The notes: a model not told the origin generated them from the letters alone. A DNA stretch of 47,267 bases from Chloroflexota bacterium (GCA_021324795.1 JAJPIK010000111.1:1-47267), one strand, 5' to 3'. Positions 26,035-35,807 are shown, counted from the stretch's first letter. Numbers and translations are program-made.

Positions 26035-27120
26035 GTGGAGCGAAAAATTCGCGTGGGCGTCGTTGGCCTGGGCTGGCCGGGACAGCGTCACCTCGAGGCC
26101 TATCTGAAGCATCCCCAGGTCGAGGTAATCGGCCTGTGCGACACCAATCCGGTTTTACTGGCGTCAATCCAAAGTAAGTACGGTGTTGAGCGTGGCTACG
26201 GCGACTTCGACGATTTGCTGGCCGTCGACGAGCTCGACGCCGTCAGCATCTGCACTCCTAACTTTCTGCATCAGCCGATGATCTGCGCGGCGCTCGCCGC
26301 CGGTAAGCACACTCTCTGTGAAAAACCCCTTGCCGCTACCCTCGCACAGGGGGAACTTGCCGCCATGGCCGCTCGCGAGTCTGACCGTATCTGTATGATC
26401 GGCTTCAGCCGTCGCTATCGCGAGGACTCGCGTCTTGTCAAAAGCCTGGTCGACGCCGGCGAGCTTGGTCAGATCTACCACGTTCGGACCGGCTGGCTGC
26501 GTCGCCGGTGGAATCCGTCGGTGCAGGGCTGGTTTCTCTCGAAACAGCTTTCGGGAGGTGGTCCATTAATCGATCTCGGTGTCCACATGCTTGATCTGGC
26601 CCTCTGGTTCATGGGCAGCCCGAAGGCGGTCTCGGTCAGTGGCTCGGTGTCCCACCACCTGGGGAACACGCTCTCTCAGACGAGCTCGATCGACGTCGAA
26701 GACCTGGCGAGCGCTTACATCCGCTTGGATAATGGAGCGACAGTCATCCTCGAGACGAGCTGGGTCTCCTATAGCGGCACCGGCGACCACATCTTCTGTC
26801 AGCTCATGGGCACGCATGGCGGCGCGAAGATCGAGTTCAGTGCACCAACACCAGTCCCTCCGCTCGAGGTCTACGTCGACCACGCTGGCGTACCACTCGC
26901 CGCGATTCCGGCGCTTCCCGTTGGTCACGAAACCGCCGACGTTCACTTTTTCAACGAGATCAGCGAGTTCATCGCGGCGATCCAGGAGAACCGCCAACCA
27001 GCCTCGCCGATCGAGCACGGCTTAGAGATCCTGCGGATTCTCGATGCGATTTATCGTTCAGCAGAAACCGGAGCGGAGATAAGGCTGGACCGGAGTAGCG
27101 AGTTAGCAGTAGCGGTCTGA
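26035..27120 (+). CDS. Gfo/Idh/MocA-family oxidoreductase
   Basis: 361 residues. The GTG at 26035 has GGAGG 6-7 bases upstream. N-terminal Rossmann fold with V-G-L-G-W-P-G-Q-R-H, then CTPNFLHQPM and the HTLCEKPLA motif that holds the catalytic Lys; the C-terminal alpha/beta domain has GGGPLIDLGVHMLDLALW. The family oxidises or reduces sugars and inositols with NAD(P); substrate unknown. The preceding 57 bases are AT-rich and may hold its promoter. A broken homologue lies at 42837-43196. Confidence 0.9.
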   Translation: MERKIRVGVVGLGWPGQRHLEAYLKHPQVEVIGLCDTNPVLLASIQSKYGVERGYGDFDDLLAVDELDAVSICTPNFLHQPMICAALAAGKHTLCEKPLAATLAQGELAAMAARESDRICMIGFSRRYREDSRLVKSLVDAGELGQIYHVRTGWLRRRWNPSVQGWFLSKQLSGGGPLIDLGVHMLDLALWFMGSPKAVSVSGSVSHHLGNTLSQTSSIDVEDLASAYIRLDNGATVILETSWVSYSGTGDHIFCQLMGTHGGAKIEFSAPTPVPPLEVYVDHAGVPLAAIPALPVGHETADVHFFNEISEFIAAIQENRQPASPIEHGLEILRILDAIYRSAETGAEIRLDRSSELAVAV

Positions 27121-27165
27121 CCAGAGGCGCCAAAAGGATTTGCGCCTCTGCGGTTCCGTAAGTCT

Positions 27166-28290
27166 TTACCGCCGCATGCGCAACGGAATCGTATTCGCCA
27201 GGGGACCTGGCTCGGGGTCAGGTTTCCAGTTCTCGATCTCGGTCAGAAGCGCCGGGATCAATTGATCTTCGTTAGCCGTGCGGAGCAGTTTCCCCTTGCG
27301 GTAGATCGCGCCACGCCCTCGACCGCCGACGACCGCAAGGTCGGCCTCGGCCGCTTCGCCCGGTCCGTTGACCACGCAGCCCATCACTGCGACCCGCAAC
27401 GGGGTCTTCACCGAGGCAAGCGCTGCTTCGACGTCGGCGGTAAGCTTGAGCAGATCGACCTCAGTCCGGCCACAACCGGGGCAGGCAGTGAGCATCGGTC
27501 CGTGGGCGCGGATCTCCAACGACTTCAAGATCTCGTAGGCGACTTTGACCTCGTCGGTCTTGTTCGGAGTCGTCAATGAGACGCGGATCGTGTCGCCGAT
27601 GCCGTGGGCGAGCAATGAGCCGATGCCCATTGCCGACTTGATCGTGCCGCTCCAGGGCGTGCCAGCTTCGGTAACGCCGAGGTGGAGCGGATAGTCGATC
27701 TGTGCCGAAAGGAGCTCGTAGGCACGAATCATATTGGGAACTTCGCTGAACTTCACCGAGACGATCATGTTCTGGAAGTCTAGCGCTTCGCAGAAGCGAA
27801 TGTGATCGAGCGCCGACTCGACGGCGGCCTCTGGCGTCGGGTAGCCGTACTTGTCGAGGAGGCGCGGCTCGATCGAGCCGCAGTTCACGCCGATTCGCAG
27901 TGGAATGCCCGCCTGCTTTGCCGCGACGACAACCGCTTCGATCCCCTTCTGGCCCGCCTTGACGAAGACGTTGCCCGGATTGATCCGGACCTTATCGACA
28001 CCTTGCTCGATCGCAGCCAGCGCCAGCTCATAGTCAAAGTGAATGTCGGCGATCAAGGGAATGCTGATTCGACTCTTGATCCGATGCAGAACCTTCGCGG
28101 CGGCGCGGTCGGGCACGGCGACCCGAATCAGCTCGCAGCCAGCTTCTTCGAGCTGGTGAATCTGGGCAACGGTCGCATCGACGTCGCGGGTGTCGGTATC
28201 GCACATCGATTGCACCCGAATCGGCGCATCTCCACCCACTGCGACTTTGCCAACGTAAACTGTCCGGGTTGGTCGTCGTACCGCGGCCAT
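27166..28290 (-). CDS. ispG: 4-hydroxy-3-methylbut-2-en-1-yl diphosphate synthase
   Basis: 374 residues, full length for bacterial IspG (GcpE). It makes HMBPP from MEcPP in the MEP isoprenoid pathway using a [4Fe-4S] cluster. The N-terminal TIM barrel has V-G-G-D-A-P-I-R-V-Q-S-M and DIHFDYELA; the cluster ligands are in A-C-P-G-C-G-R (near 269 and 272) and V-M-G-C-V-V-N-G-P-G-E (near 301 with Glu 308). It stands alone between the oxidoreductase and vapC, with its own upstream AT-rich region. Confidence 0.96.
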   Translation of the reverse strand: MAAVRRPTRTVYVGKVAVGGDAPIRVQSMCDTDTRDVDATVAQIHQLEEAGCELIRVAVPDRAAAKVLHRIKSRISIPLIADIHFDYELALAAIEQGVDKVRINPGNVFVKAGQKGIEAVVVAAKQAGIPLRIGVNCGSIEPRLLDKYGYPTPEAAVESALDHIRFCEALDFQNMIVSVKFSEVPNMIRAYELLSAQIDYPLHLGVTEAGTPWSGTIKSAMGIGSLLAHGIGDTIRVSLTTPNKTDEVKVAYEILKSLEIRAHGPMLTACPGCGRTEVDLLKLTADVEAALASVKTPLRVAVMGCVVNGPGEAAEADLAVVGGRGRGAIYRKGKLLRTANEDQLIPALLTEIENWKPDPEPGPLANTIPLRMRR

Positions 28291-28372
28291 GAAATTAAGT
28301 TCCTCCTCGTCAGATCGATCCGCTTGCTCTCAGTATACTCTCTATATATATCACGGGGGAGTTGGAAAAGTT

Positions 28373-28789
28373 TCAGCGCTCTGCGTAGAGCACGAAACCA
28401 AGCACGGCGAAGTGATGATCGAAAGCAAGTGCCTCGTGGATTCCTAGACGGCGCATCGTCACAAAGGACGTGGCGTCAACGTAGCTGAAGTCTTGGTCCC
28501 GATACTGGAAAAGCAAATCCTCGGCACTTCCTTCCCACGACTCTGGGAAGAAGTAGCGTTGGGTAAGGTTGCTATCTCGCGTTCGACGGAGAAATTCATG
28601 CGCAACGCTTGCCCCGAGTCGGACCCGCATTAAGGTGTATGCTTCGCTCACCACATAGTTTGTCGTAAAGGCGACATCTCGATTCGACGTGAGCTGCTTC
28701 ATCCGGTCGGCCGCCTTGCTATGACAGGCATCGTCGCTGTCAACGAGCGCGTACCACGCCGACGTGTCTACGAAGACGATGCGCCTCAC
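28373..28789 (-). CDS. vapC: PIN-domain ribonuclease toxin (VapC type)
   Basis: 138 residues. PIN acidic residues are visible: FVDTSAWYAL (Asp near 6), E in the VVSEAYTLM block, and the Y-V-D-A-T-S-F block with a following E-A-L-A-F-D-H-H-F motif. PIN toxins cleave RNA with Mg2+ or Mn2+. The start overlaps the antitoxin stop by 4 bases, the usual VapBC arrangement. Confidence 0.9.
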   Translation of the reverse strand: MRRIVFVDTSAWYALVDSDDACHSKAADRMKQLTSNRDVAFTTNYVVSEAYTLMRVRLGASVAHEFLRRTRDSNLTQRYFFPESWEGSAEDLLFQYRDQDFSYVDATSFVTMRRLGIHEALAFDHHFAVLGFVLYAER

Positions 28790-29043
28790 GTTGAACGGTC
28801 ACCAAGGCTATGCTCTGCCAAGTAGCGATCATGCTCTTCGGAAACTCGCCCTGGTCCCCCGTGGCCGATCCCAATCAGTCCAAGGATCGCGTCTTCTTCA
28901 CCTGTCTGTTCCTGCTCAACAAACCGACGCGCTGCTAAACGGATGACGTCAGCCTTAGAAGTTCCTCTTTTCCGAGCCAGCCGCTCTAAAGCGTCGTCGA
29001 GATCGGGTTGCAGATAAATCTGCGTGCGCCGCATTCGCTGCAT
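28786..29043 (-). CDS. vapB: Ribbon-helix-helix (CopG-type) antitoxin
   Basis: 85 residues. The N-terminal R-R-T-Q-I-Y-L-Q-P-D-L-D-D-A-L beta strand and helix followed by R-G-T-S-K-A-D-V-I-R form an RHH DNA-binding domain; the C-terminal G-E-E-D-A-I-L-G-L-I-G-I-G and H-D-R-Y-L-A block is typical of the toxin-binding tail. It should neutralise VapC and repress its own promoter; direct repeats overlap the predicted -10. Confidence 0.88.
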   Translation of the reverse strand: MQRMRRTQIYLQPDLDDALERLARKRGTSKADVIRLAARRFVEQEQTGEEDAILGLIGIGHGGPGRVSEEHDRYLAEHSLGDRST

Positions 29044-29062
29044 CTATCAACACCACACATGA

Positions 29063-29110
29063 TATACATCTATTTTGAATTAGTATACATCACCGCGAAA
29101 GCAGCGACAA
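29063..29110 (-). promoter_or_regulatory. vapBC promoter and candidate antitoxin operator
   Basis: Minus-strand promoter TTGTCG (29110-29105), 17-base spacer, TATACT (29087-29082). Two direct repeats TATACATC at 29063-29070 and 29084-29091 are offset by 21 bases (two helical turns) and cover the -10 and start region, as expected for an RHH operator. The same TTGTCG-17-TATACT arrangement occurs before the hydrolase gene at 35808. Confidence 0.6.
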
Positions 29111-29209
29111 GGGGACTCAATCGGCCGCCAGGGCCAACGTATCTAAAAATTGGTAGTGGGACAGGGGCTGATAAGCTAGAGGGCAGAAACTCGCGACCGG
29201 AGAAAAACT

Positions 29210-29486
29210 GTGACTGACCCCTCATCTGCCAACCTTGCTCTGACCGAGCATTTTGCCACGTTGGAAGACCCGCGGATCGAGCGAACCAAACTCCATCCCT
29301 TGGTCTCGATCATTGTCATCGCCTTGTGTGCGGTCGTCTGGGGGGCCGAGAGTTGGGATGAGATCGCCGCGTTCGGGGAGGCGAAGGGAGTGTGGCTGGA
29401 ATCCTTTCTCGAAAGGCTGCCTCGTGACCATTGATGTGATGGGCTGCCAACGGGAGATTGCCCAACTATACCACTGTCGTAAATGA
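29210..29486 (+). pseudogene. ISAs1-family transposase remnant
   Basis: The first 70 codons (GTG at 29210) match the ISAs1/H-repeat N-terminal domain: LALTEHFATLEDPRIERTK then HPLVSIIVIALCAVVWGAES and FGEAK. Near 29420 the frame shifts and the sequence jumps to V-T-I-D-V-M-G-C-Q-R-E-I-A-Q, a motif from about 100 residues further on in full-length transposases, then ends. So an internal deletion and loss of the C-terminal two-thirds left a dead fragment. Confidence 0.82.
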
Positions 29487-29534
29487 CGCATTCGCCAAGT
29501 TCGTGCCCTATGTCTTGCTAAGCCCTTCGCTTCG

Positions 29535-30476
29535 TTATGGCCCAAGTCCGAGGATCTGGTCATGGGTTGGGGGCTCGCTGGATTGGCGCAATCGCGCGGT
29601 GGCTCCGGCGAGCAAATCGATCAGCGCCTGGGCAAGTGGGGTCAGACGACGATGGGCGTAGTGGACGTAGTAAATCGGGATCTCGGCGCCGGGGTCCGCT
29701 AAGCGTACCGCGGCGAGGGTGCCGAGCCCGACCTCTCGTGAGACGGCGAAGGCCGGGGCCACGGTTACGCCGTAACCAATCTCGACCGTGCGTTTGATCG
29801 CTTCCAGGTGATCCATCTCGACCGCTTCACTCGTGTCGAGGCCGCAGCGCTGGAGGAATTCGTCGATGAAACGGCGGATCGCCGAGGCCTTCCCGCGCAA
29901 GAGAAGGCGTCGACCGTGCAGCTCGCGCGCCCAGAGCTCGCCGCGGCGGGCGAGGGGGTCGTCTGGTTGGAGCACCGCGACGAGTGGCGCCCGGTAGAAT
30001 GGGTAGCGAATGATCAAATGGTGAGGATCCTGACGCGCCCAGATCGCCAGCTCGACCTCGTTTTCGAGAACCGCTTCGAGCAGACGCTCGCTGTTGCCGA
30101 CGACCAGACGGAGTGACGCCGAGGGGCGGGTGGCGTGAAAGACTTTGATCAGATCCGGTAGAATGTAGGTCGCGACAGTATCGCCAGCACCGAGGCGAAG
30201 CAACTTTGCTGATCGTCCGGCTGCCTCACTTGCCGCGCTGGTAGCTTCCTCGAGCAAGGCGAGGATCCGCGGTGGATAGGGCAGCAATGCCTCCCCGGCC
30301 GGCGTGAGCTTGACGTGTCGACCGGTGCGCTCGAGGAGGGGAAAGCCGAGCTCGGCTTCGAGCGCACGGATCTGCTGGGTGACGGCCGGCTGGGTAAGAT
30401 AGAGCTTCTCGGCCGCCCGGGTAAAGCTACCGGTCGCGGCGACTTCATAAAAGGTCTTTAATTGTTGCAATTGCAT
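29535..30476 (-). CDS. LysR-family transcriptional regulator
   Basis: 313 residues from the ATG at 30476; the frame extends to 30515 but those residues lack homology. N-terminal winged HTH: LQQLKTFYEVAATGSFTRAA then LYLTQPAVTQQIRALE, as in CysB/CbbR-type regulators. The C-terminal effector-binding domain of about 210 residues is complete. It is divergent from korAB with 112 bases between starts, so it likely controls korAB and itself. A 9-bp direct repeat lies in that gap. Confidence 0.93.
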   Translation of the reverse strand: MQLQQLKTFYEVAATGSFTRAAEKLYLTQPAVTQQIRALEAELGFPLLERTGRHVKLTPAGEALLPYPPRILALLEEATSAASEAAGRSAKLLRLGAGDTVATYILPDLIKVFHATRPSASLRLVVGNSERLLEAVLENEVELAIWARQDPHHLIIRYPFYRAPLVAVLQPDDPLARRGELWARELHGRRLLLRGKASAIRRFIDEFLQRCGLDTSEAVEMDHLEAIKRTVEIGYGVTVAPAFAVSREVGLGTLAAVRLADPGAEIPIYYVHYAHRRLTPLAQALIDLLAGATARLRQSSEPPTHDQILGLGP

Positions 30477-30510
30477 TGGCTGCCTACAATAAGCAATAAT
30501 TTTGGCTGCC
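30476..30510. promoter_or_regulatory. Direct repeat in the LysR-korA gap, candidate operator
   Basis: TTGGCTGCC occurs at 30476-30484 and 30502-30510, start-to-start 26 bases, each followed by an AT-rich tail. The first copy touches the LysR start codon. LysR proteins usually bind a site of this extent next to their own gene. Confidence 0.45.
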
Positions 30511-30588
30511 ATCATAAACTGCTATTCGACTTATGGCAAGCGATGCAGTAAAGTAAGAAACGATGTAAAACAGATGGGAGGCAGACAA

Positions 30589-32454
30589 GTGAGTAATCCG
30601 GACGTCACCTGGCTGATCGGCGGTCCACAAGGCAGCGGCATTAACGTCTCCGCCGAGTCATTGGCCAAGGCGATCGTTCGCGGTGGCCTACGAGTGTTCT
30701 CGAACATCGAATATCACTCGAACATCATGGGCGAGCACAGCTATTATCGCGTCCGCATTAGCGAGCAAGACCGGCACTCGATCCTCGACCGCGTGAATCT
30801 CGTCGTGGCCCTCGACGAAGAAACGTTGGTTGGTGAACCGCACGTCGAATTTACTGGCCACCACGGCCACCTGGGTGAACTGGTGCCGGGCGGAGCTGCG
30901 ATCTACGACGCGGCAATCAAGCTCGATCCGGCTAAGGTCGGCCGCGACGACATCCACCTTTACCCGGTTCCCTACTCTGACCTACTACGACAAACCCTGC
31001 GCGAATTCGATCGGGAATCGCAGCTCAGCCGACTTCGGGTGATGGCCAACACGATTGCCGTTGGCGCCTCCCTCGCCGTGCTTGACTACGATCTCAAGTA
31101 CTTTTGCGACGTCCTGCGCGAGAGCTTTACCGGCCGCCGTGGGGAAGTGGGCGAGATGAACGTCCGTGCCGCGACGCTCGGTTTCGAATACGTTCGGCAG
31201 CACTATGGCGATGGCTTCGCCTACAAGGTGCACGCGAAGCCGAATCAGAACGGCCATCATCCGCGGCCAATGCTGATTCGCGGCATGCACGCTTGTGGTG
31301 CCGCCAAGATCAAAGCAGGCTTGGGCATTCAGACCTATTATCCAATCAGCCCGGCCACTGACGAAAGTGTTTACCTCGAATCCCAGCAGCGCAACTACGA
31401 TTTTGCTGTTGTTCAAACCGAGGACGAAATCGCAGCGATCAACATGGCGGTCGGCGCCGCCCACGCGGGTGTACGCGCCGCGACCTCGACCTCTGGCCCT
31501 GGCGTCTCGCTGATGGTCGAAGGAATTGGCTTCGCCTCGATGACCGAAGCTCCGGGGCCGGTTCTCTTCTTTTGGCAGCGTGGCGGTCCGAGTACTGGCC
31601 TCCCGACCCGCCAGGAACAGGCCGACTTGCGCTTTGCAATGCAGCTTGCCCACGGCGAATCGCCGCACATCGTCGTCGCCCCGGGGGATCCCCAGGAGAT
31701 TTTCGAAGACTCTTTCGAATCGTTCAACTGGGCCGATCGTTACCAGATGCCAGTCATTGTCATGCTCGATAAGTACCTCTCGACCGCACATTGGACGATC
31801 GACGAGCTCAAGATGGATGGCCTGAAGATCGACCGTGGCATCCTCTGGCACCAGAATGGGGATGGTGACCGCTATCTCCGCTATGCCTTCACGGAAAATG
31901 GGATCAGCCCCCGGGCGGTGCCGGGCCAGGAAGGCGGCATCTTCTGGTCGACAACCGATGAGCACGATCCGCGCGGTCACATCACCGAAGATGCGACCAA
32001 CCGCATTCGAATGATGGAAAAGCGCATGAAGAAGCTCGAAGTGGCCGGGCAAGAGATTCCCCAGGCGCGGAAGCTGCACCTCTACGGGCCCGCTGACGCC
32101 GACGTGACGGTGATTGGTTGGGGCTCGACCAAGGGCTCGATCCTCGATGCGCTCGACGAGCTCAACGGCCAGGGCGGACTTCGTTGGAATTATCTCCAGG
32201 TTCGCCTGCTCCGGCCATTCCCGGCCGAGGAGATCAGCACAATCCTCCGCAACGCTAAGAAGACCGTCATTGTCGAGAACAACTACACCTGCCAGCTCGG
32301 CGGCATGATTCGCGAGATGACCGGGATCAGCATTGATCACGAAGTGCCGAAGTTTGAAGGCCGACCGTTCTCCCAGGAAGAACTGGTCGAAGCGCTAACC
32401 AAAGTTGTCACGACCGGCGAGAAGCGCGTCTTTGTGTCTCATCTCTCGGCGTAA
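30589..32454 (+). CDS. korA: 2-oxoacid:ferredoxin oxidoreductase, fused gamma/alpha subunit (KorA)
   Basis: 621 residues from the GTG at 30589, which has GGGAGG 7 bases upstream; the frame is open to 30502 without homology. The N-terminal POR gamma domain has W-L-I-G-G-P-Q-G-S-G-I-N; from about 225 the pyrimidine-binding alpha domain has YYPISPATDESVYLE, then TSTSGPGVSLMVEG; the C-terminal domain carries VIVENNYTCQLGG. With KorB it oxidatively decarboxylates 2-oxoglutarate (or another 2-oxoacid) to the acyl-CoA while reducing ferredoxin. It is in a two-gene operon. Confidence 0.93.
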   Translation: MSNPDVTWLIGGPQGSGINVSAESLAKAIVRGGLRVFSNIEYHSNIMGEHSYYRVRISEQDRHSILDRVNLVVALDEETLVGEPHVEFTGHHGHLGELVPGGAAIYDAAIKLDPAKVGRDDIHLYPVPYSDLLRQTLREFDRESQLSRLRVMANTIAVGASLAVLDYDLKYFCDVLRESFTGRRGEVGEMNVRAATLGFEYVRQHYGDGFAYKVHAKPNQNGHHPRPMLIRGMHACGAAKIKAGLGIQTYYPISPATDESVYLESQQRNYDFAVVQTEDEIAAINMAVGAAHAGVRAATSTSGPGVSLMVEGIGFASMTEAPGPVLFFWQRGGPSTGLPTRQEQADLRFAMQLAHGESPHIVVAPGDPQEIFEDSFESFNWADRYQMPVIVMLDKYLSTAHWTIDELKMDGLKIDRGILWHQNGDGDRYLRYAFTENGISPRAVPGQEGGIFWSTTDEHDPRGHITEDATNRIRMMEKRMKKLEVAGQEIPQARKLHLYGPADADVTVIGWGSTKGSILDALDELNGQGGLRWNYLQVRLLRPFPAEEISTILRNAKKTVIVENNYTCQLGGMIREMTGISIDHEVPKFEGRPFSQEELVEALTKVVTTGEKRVFVSHLSA

Positions 32455-32470
32455 GGAAGCAAAGAGGTAG

Positions 32471-33406
<936 letters not shown>

Positions 33407-33659
33407 CAGATACCAGGTGGTGAGGTGGAGATGAGACGCCCCCTGACGCCAGATCGGCGGGGAAGGGGTAAAGTTTTTGCTTCCGTCGGCTGCTCTCGGT
33501 TCGTCTTATCGCCGCCTTTACCACCGACCCTTGGGCCACCCTCGTCCATAAAGACCCCGAGTACGCGGCTCTCGCCCAATGGGTCGAGCCGGAAAGGCTC
33601 CCTTAACAGATGACTCTTCACGCCTTGTCCAACACTTTTGTTCCCCGGATCCCCGATTC

Positions 33660-34622
33660 CTATTCATAAATCTCGCCCAGCGCCCCTTCCAGTCTTGGCC
33701 GTCCTCGGTGTGGGCGCGTGGCGATCGCCTTGAAGGGTAACCGCTCACCTCCCCCGGGAGTTTGCTCAACGCCGGGCGGAGGCAGAACGTTGCCAAAGAC
33801 GCGCTCCTCGATGAAGCCGGTGAGCTCGGTGTTGAAGCGGTACTTCTCGTCGATCCAAATGGCGTGACCACTGTTTTCGAAGCGGGTCAGTTGCGCTCCG
33901 TTGATGTTCTGAGCCAGGTACTCGCCGATTGGGAATGGAGCGATCGCATCGTGAGCGCCGTGGAAAATGGCGGTCGGTACAGTGATCGACGCGAGATCAT
34001 CCCGCTGATCGGCGTTCCGCATGAAGATCAAGCATTGCTGAACCGCGTACAGTGAGGCTTCCAACCCCATGTTCACGAACCAGCGCTTGGTTGGTTCTCC
34101 CACTGCAGTATGACACAAAGATCCGGCATAGTGGGTCAGCAGATCCGGCCAGTTCGTCTGCGACTTGTCGAGCAGCGACTCGACCGTATCGCGCGTGACG
34201 CCCTGAGGAAAGTCGAGGGTCGCGGTCCAACGTGGGGAGAGCGCACCGACCAGTACGAGTCCGGCAAGGCTGCGCGCGTGACGAACGGCGTAGCTCACCG
34301 CGACCGCCGCCCCCATGCCCGCCCCGACCAAGACGATCTGGTTCAAATCGAGAACTGTGACGAGCGCGGCGACGTCGCGCGCGTATGACTCGTAGCTAAT
34401 CAATCCCCCCGGTTGGTCCGATCGCCCAAACCCCGGTAGATCGATCGTGATCGTCCGATAGCCACGGCTGAACAGCGCGACCGGGTATTCCCACTCCTGG
34501 CGGTTCAGAGGCCAATCGTGGAGGAAAATGATCGTCCGTGCTTGCGCCAGGCTGCGATCATCGTAATAGAGCTGCGCCTTGTTCATAAGACTGGCCTGCG
34601 ATGCGACGCCCAAGTACGGCAT
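33660..34622 (-). CDS. Alpha/beta-hydrolase-fold protein lacking the nucleophile
   Basis: 320 residues, ATG at 34622 with GAGAGG 6 bases upstream. The fold is clear: oxyanion-region HDWPLNRQEW, D-L-P-G-F-G-R-S-D, acid in H-G-A-H-D-A-I-A-P (near 224) and the catalytic His in N-S-G-H-A-I-W (near 250). The nucleophile elbow, however, reads V-G-A-G-M-G-A (near 100) instead of GxSxG, so the Ser is Gly. It is either non-catalytic or uses another residue. The last 35 residues are polar and extra. It converges with korB across 253 bases in which I see no gene. Confidence 0.85.
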   Translation of the reverse strand: MPYLGVASQASLMNKAQLYYDDRSLAQARTIIFLHDWPLNRQEWEYPVALFSRGYRTITIDLPGFGRSDQPGGLISYESYARDVAALVTVLDLNQIVLVGAGMGAAVAVSYAVRHARSLAGLVLVGALSPRWTATLDFPQGVTRDTVESLLDKSQTNWPDLLTHYAGSLCHTAVGEPTKRWFVNMGLEASLYAVQQCLIFMRNADQRDDLASITVPTAIFHGAHDAIAPFPIGEYLAQNINGAQLTRFENSGHAIWIDEKYRFNTELTGFIEERVFGNVLPPPGVEQTPGGGERLPFKAIATRPHRGRPRLEGALGEIYE

Positions 34623-34873
34623 GGCTTACCTCTCATCATTCTTCATGTGACGTGGCACTGGCCTGCAAGCGCCACGCCAGAGATTCCTTCAAACCTTCTT
34701 GGCATTCTTTTTGCGCTGGCGAGCCCCTCGCGGCAATGACCGCAGATTCCGACAGTGTGTGCTGGCAGCGGGCGGAATGGCTGAGCCGCCTTGACCTGTT
34801 CGATCGCTGGTCTTGTCCCTCAGTGCATAACCTCGTGCGCAGCGCACGCTGATCGACACCGGGAGATTCTCTC

Positions 34874-35356
34874 ATGCGCAGATTGCTCGGTCTGTTACTT
34901 GGAGTGCTCCTGATGGCAGGATTCTTCCTGGACACCCCGTCGACAGCACACGCCCAATACGCTGGGCATTGGATTGATGTGAATCTGTCGACCCAAACCG
35001 CTACCGCCTATGATGGCAGCACCCCAGTCTACACGGCATTGGTGACGACTGGACGTCCGGGCTATTCCACGCCCACCGGCAGCTTCTCGATCGTCGAACG
35101 AGTTCTCAATGAGACGATGACCTCCTGGGTGTTCGGCATCCCTCCGGATGCTCCGGGTGGGTATTATGTTCCGGATGTTCTATATACTCAATACTTTGAC
35201 TGGGATGGTGACGCTCTCCACGATAACTACTGGTCACCCGACTCGGCATTCGGGCACTATGGGACCAGCCACGGCTGTGTCGGCATGCGTCTTGGCGATG
35301 CCGAGTTCTTCTGGAACTTCGCAACCATCGGAACGCCCGTGGAGATCCACTACTAG
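34874..35356 (+). CDS. Secreted L,D-transpeptidase (YkuD domain)
   Basis: 160 residues. A signal peptide (R-R-L-L-G-L-L-L-G-V-L-L-M-A-G then A-H-A-Q) is cleaved around residue 28. The YkuD domain begins with WIDVNLSTQTATAYDG and ends with the catalytic S-H-G-C-V-G-M-R motif, His133 and Cys135. It should form 3-3 crosslinks in peptidoglycan or attach proteins to it outside the membrane. GGGAG lies 8 bases before the ATG. The gap of about 250 bases upstream holds its promoter, not pinned down. Confidence 0.92.
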   Translation: MRRLLGLLLGVLLMAGFFLDTPSTAHAQYAGHWIDVNLSTQTATAYDGSTPVYTALVTTGRPGYSTPTGSFSIVERVLNETMTSWVFGIPPDAPGGYYVPDVLYTQYFDWDGDALHDNYWSPDSAFGHYGTSHGCVGMRLGDAEFFWNFATIGTPVEIHY

Positions 35357-35389
35357 GCCCCATTTATGAATATTGTACACAATTTGTGC

Positions 35390-35640
35390 CTTGGAGGTAC
35401 GAAACGCCACGAACTCATCGAAGCGCAGGGAGAGCGCTTGCCGCGATTTCTCCCACCGCAGAAGCCGCAGGGCGATTGACCGAACTGTGACCACTAACGG
35501 ATCGTCGAGGGTATCTTCTGGCTTCTGACGACCGGCGCCCCCTGGCGCAAGCTGCCCGAGCGGTACGCTCCCGGGTAGACGGTGGCTAGCCGCTTCTATC
35601 GCTGACGCGAGGTGGCAAAAGGGGGCGCCTACGGGGATGG
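35390..35640 (+). pseudogene. Fossil IS5-family transposase N-terminus with four in-frame stops
   Basis: In a single plus-strand frame the translation reads E-A-Q-G-E-R-L-P-R-F-L-P-P-Q-K-P, stop (35477), stop (35495), R-I-V-E-G-I-F-W-L-L-T-T-G-A-P-W-R-K-L-P, E-R-Y-A-P-G, stop, T-V-A-S-R-F-Y-R, stop. This is the IS5-family N-terminal domain (the R-V-x-x-G-I-L-W-L-L-R-T-G-A-P-W-R-D-L-P block). Point stops without frameshifts suggest long decay. The element is different from the IS5-type copy at 45932-46835. Confidence 0.82.
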
Positions 35641-35746
35641 CTCGCACAATCAGTCAAGACCGGGGCCGCTTTCATGAAAGGCAGGCCCATAGGGACGACC
35701 GGCATAGTATGTGACCGACCTCTCTTCTAATCCCCCGAAAGGGCCA

Positions 35747-35775
35747 TTGTCGCGATTGTCCAGCCTCACTATACT
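35747..35775 (+). promoter_or_regulatory. Putative promoter of the secreted glycoside hydrolase gene
   Basis: TTGTCG (35747-35752), a 17-base spacer and TATACT (35770-35775), about 32 bases before the start codon. Both hexamers and the spacing equal those before vapBC. Confidence 0.6.
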
Positions 35776-35807
35776 GATACACGCCATGGCTGGGGTTGGG
35801 TGGTAGT

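Noticed and set aside
30985..32340. 451-codon minus-strand ORF
   Set aside because: Antisense of korA; GC-rich codon bias creates the open frame.
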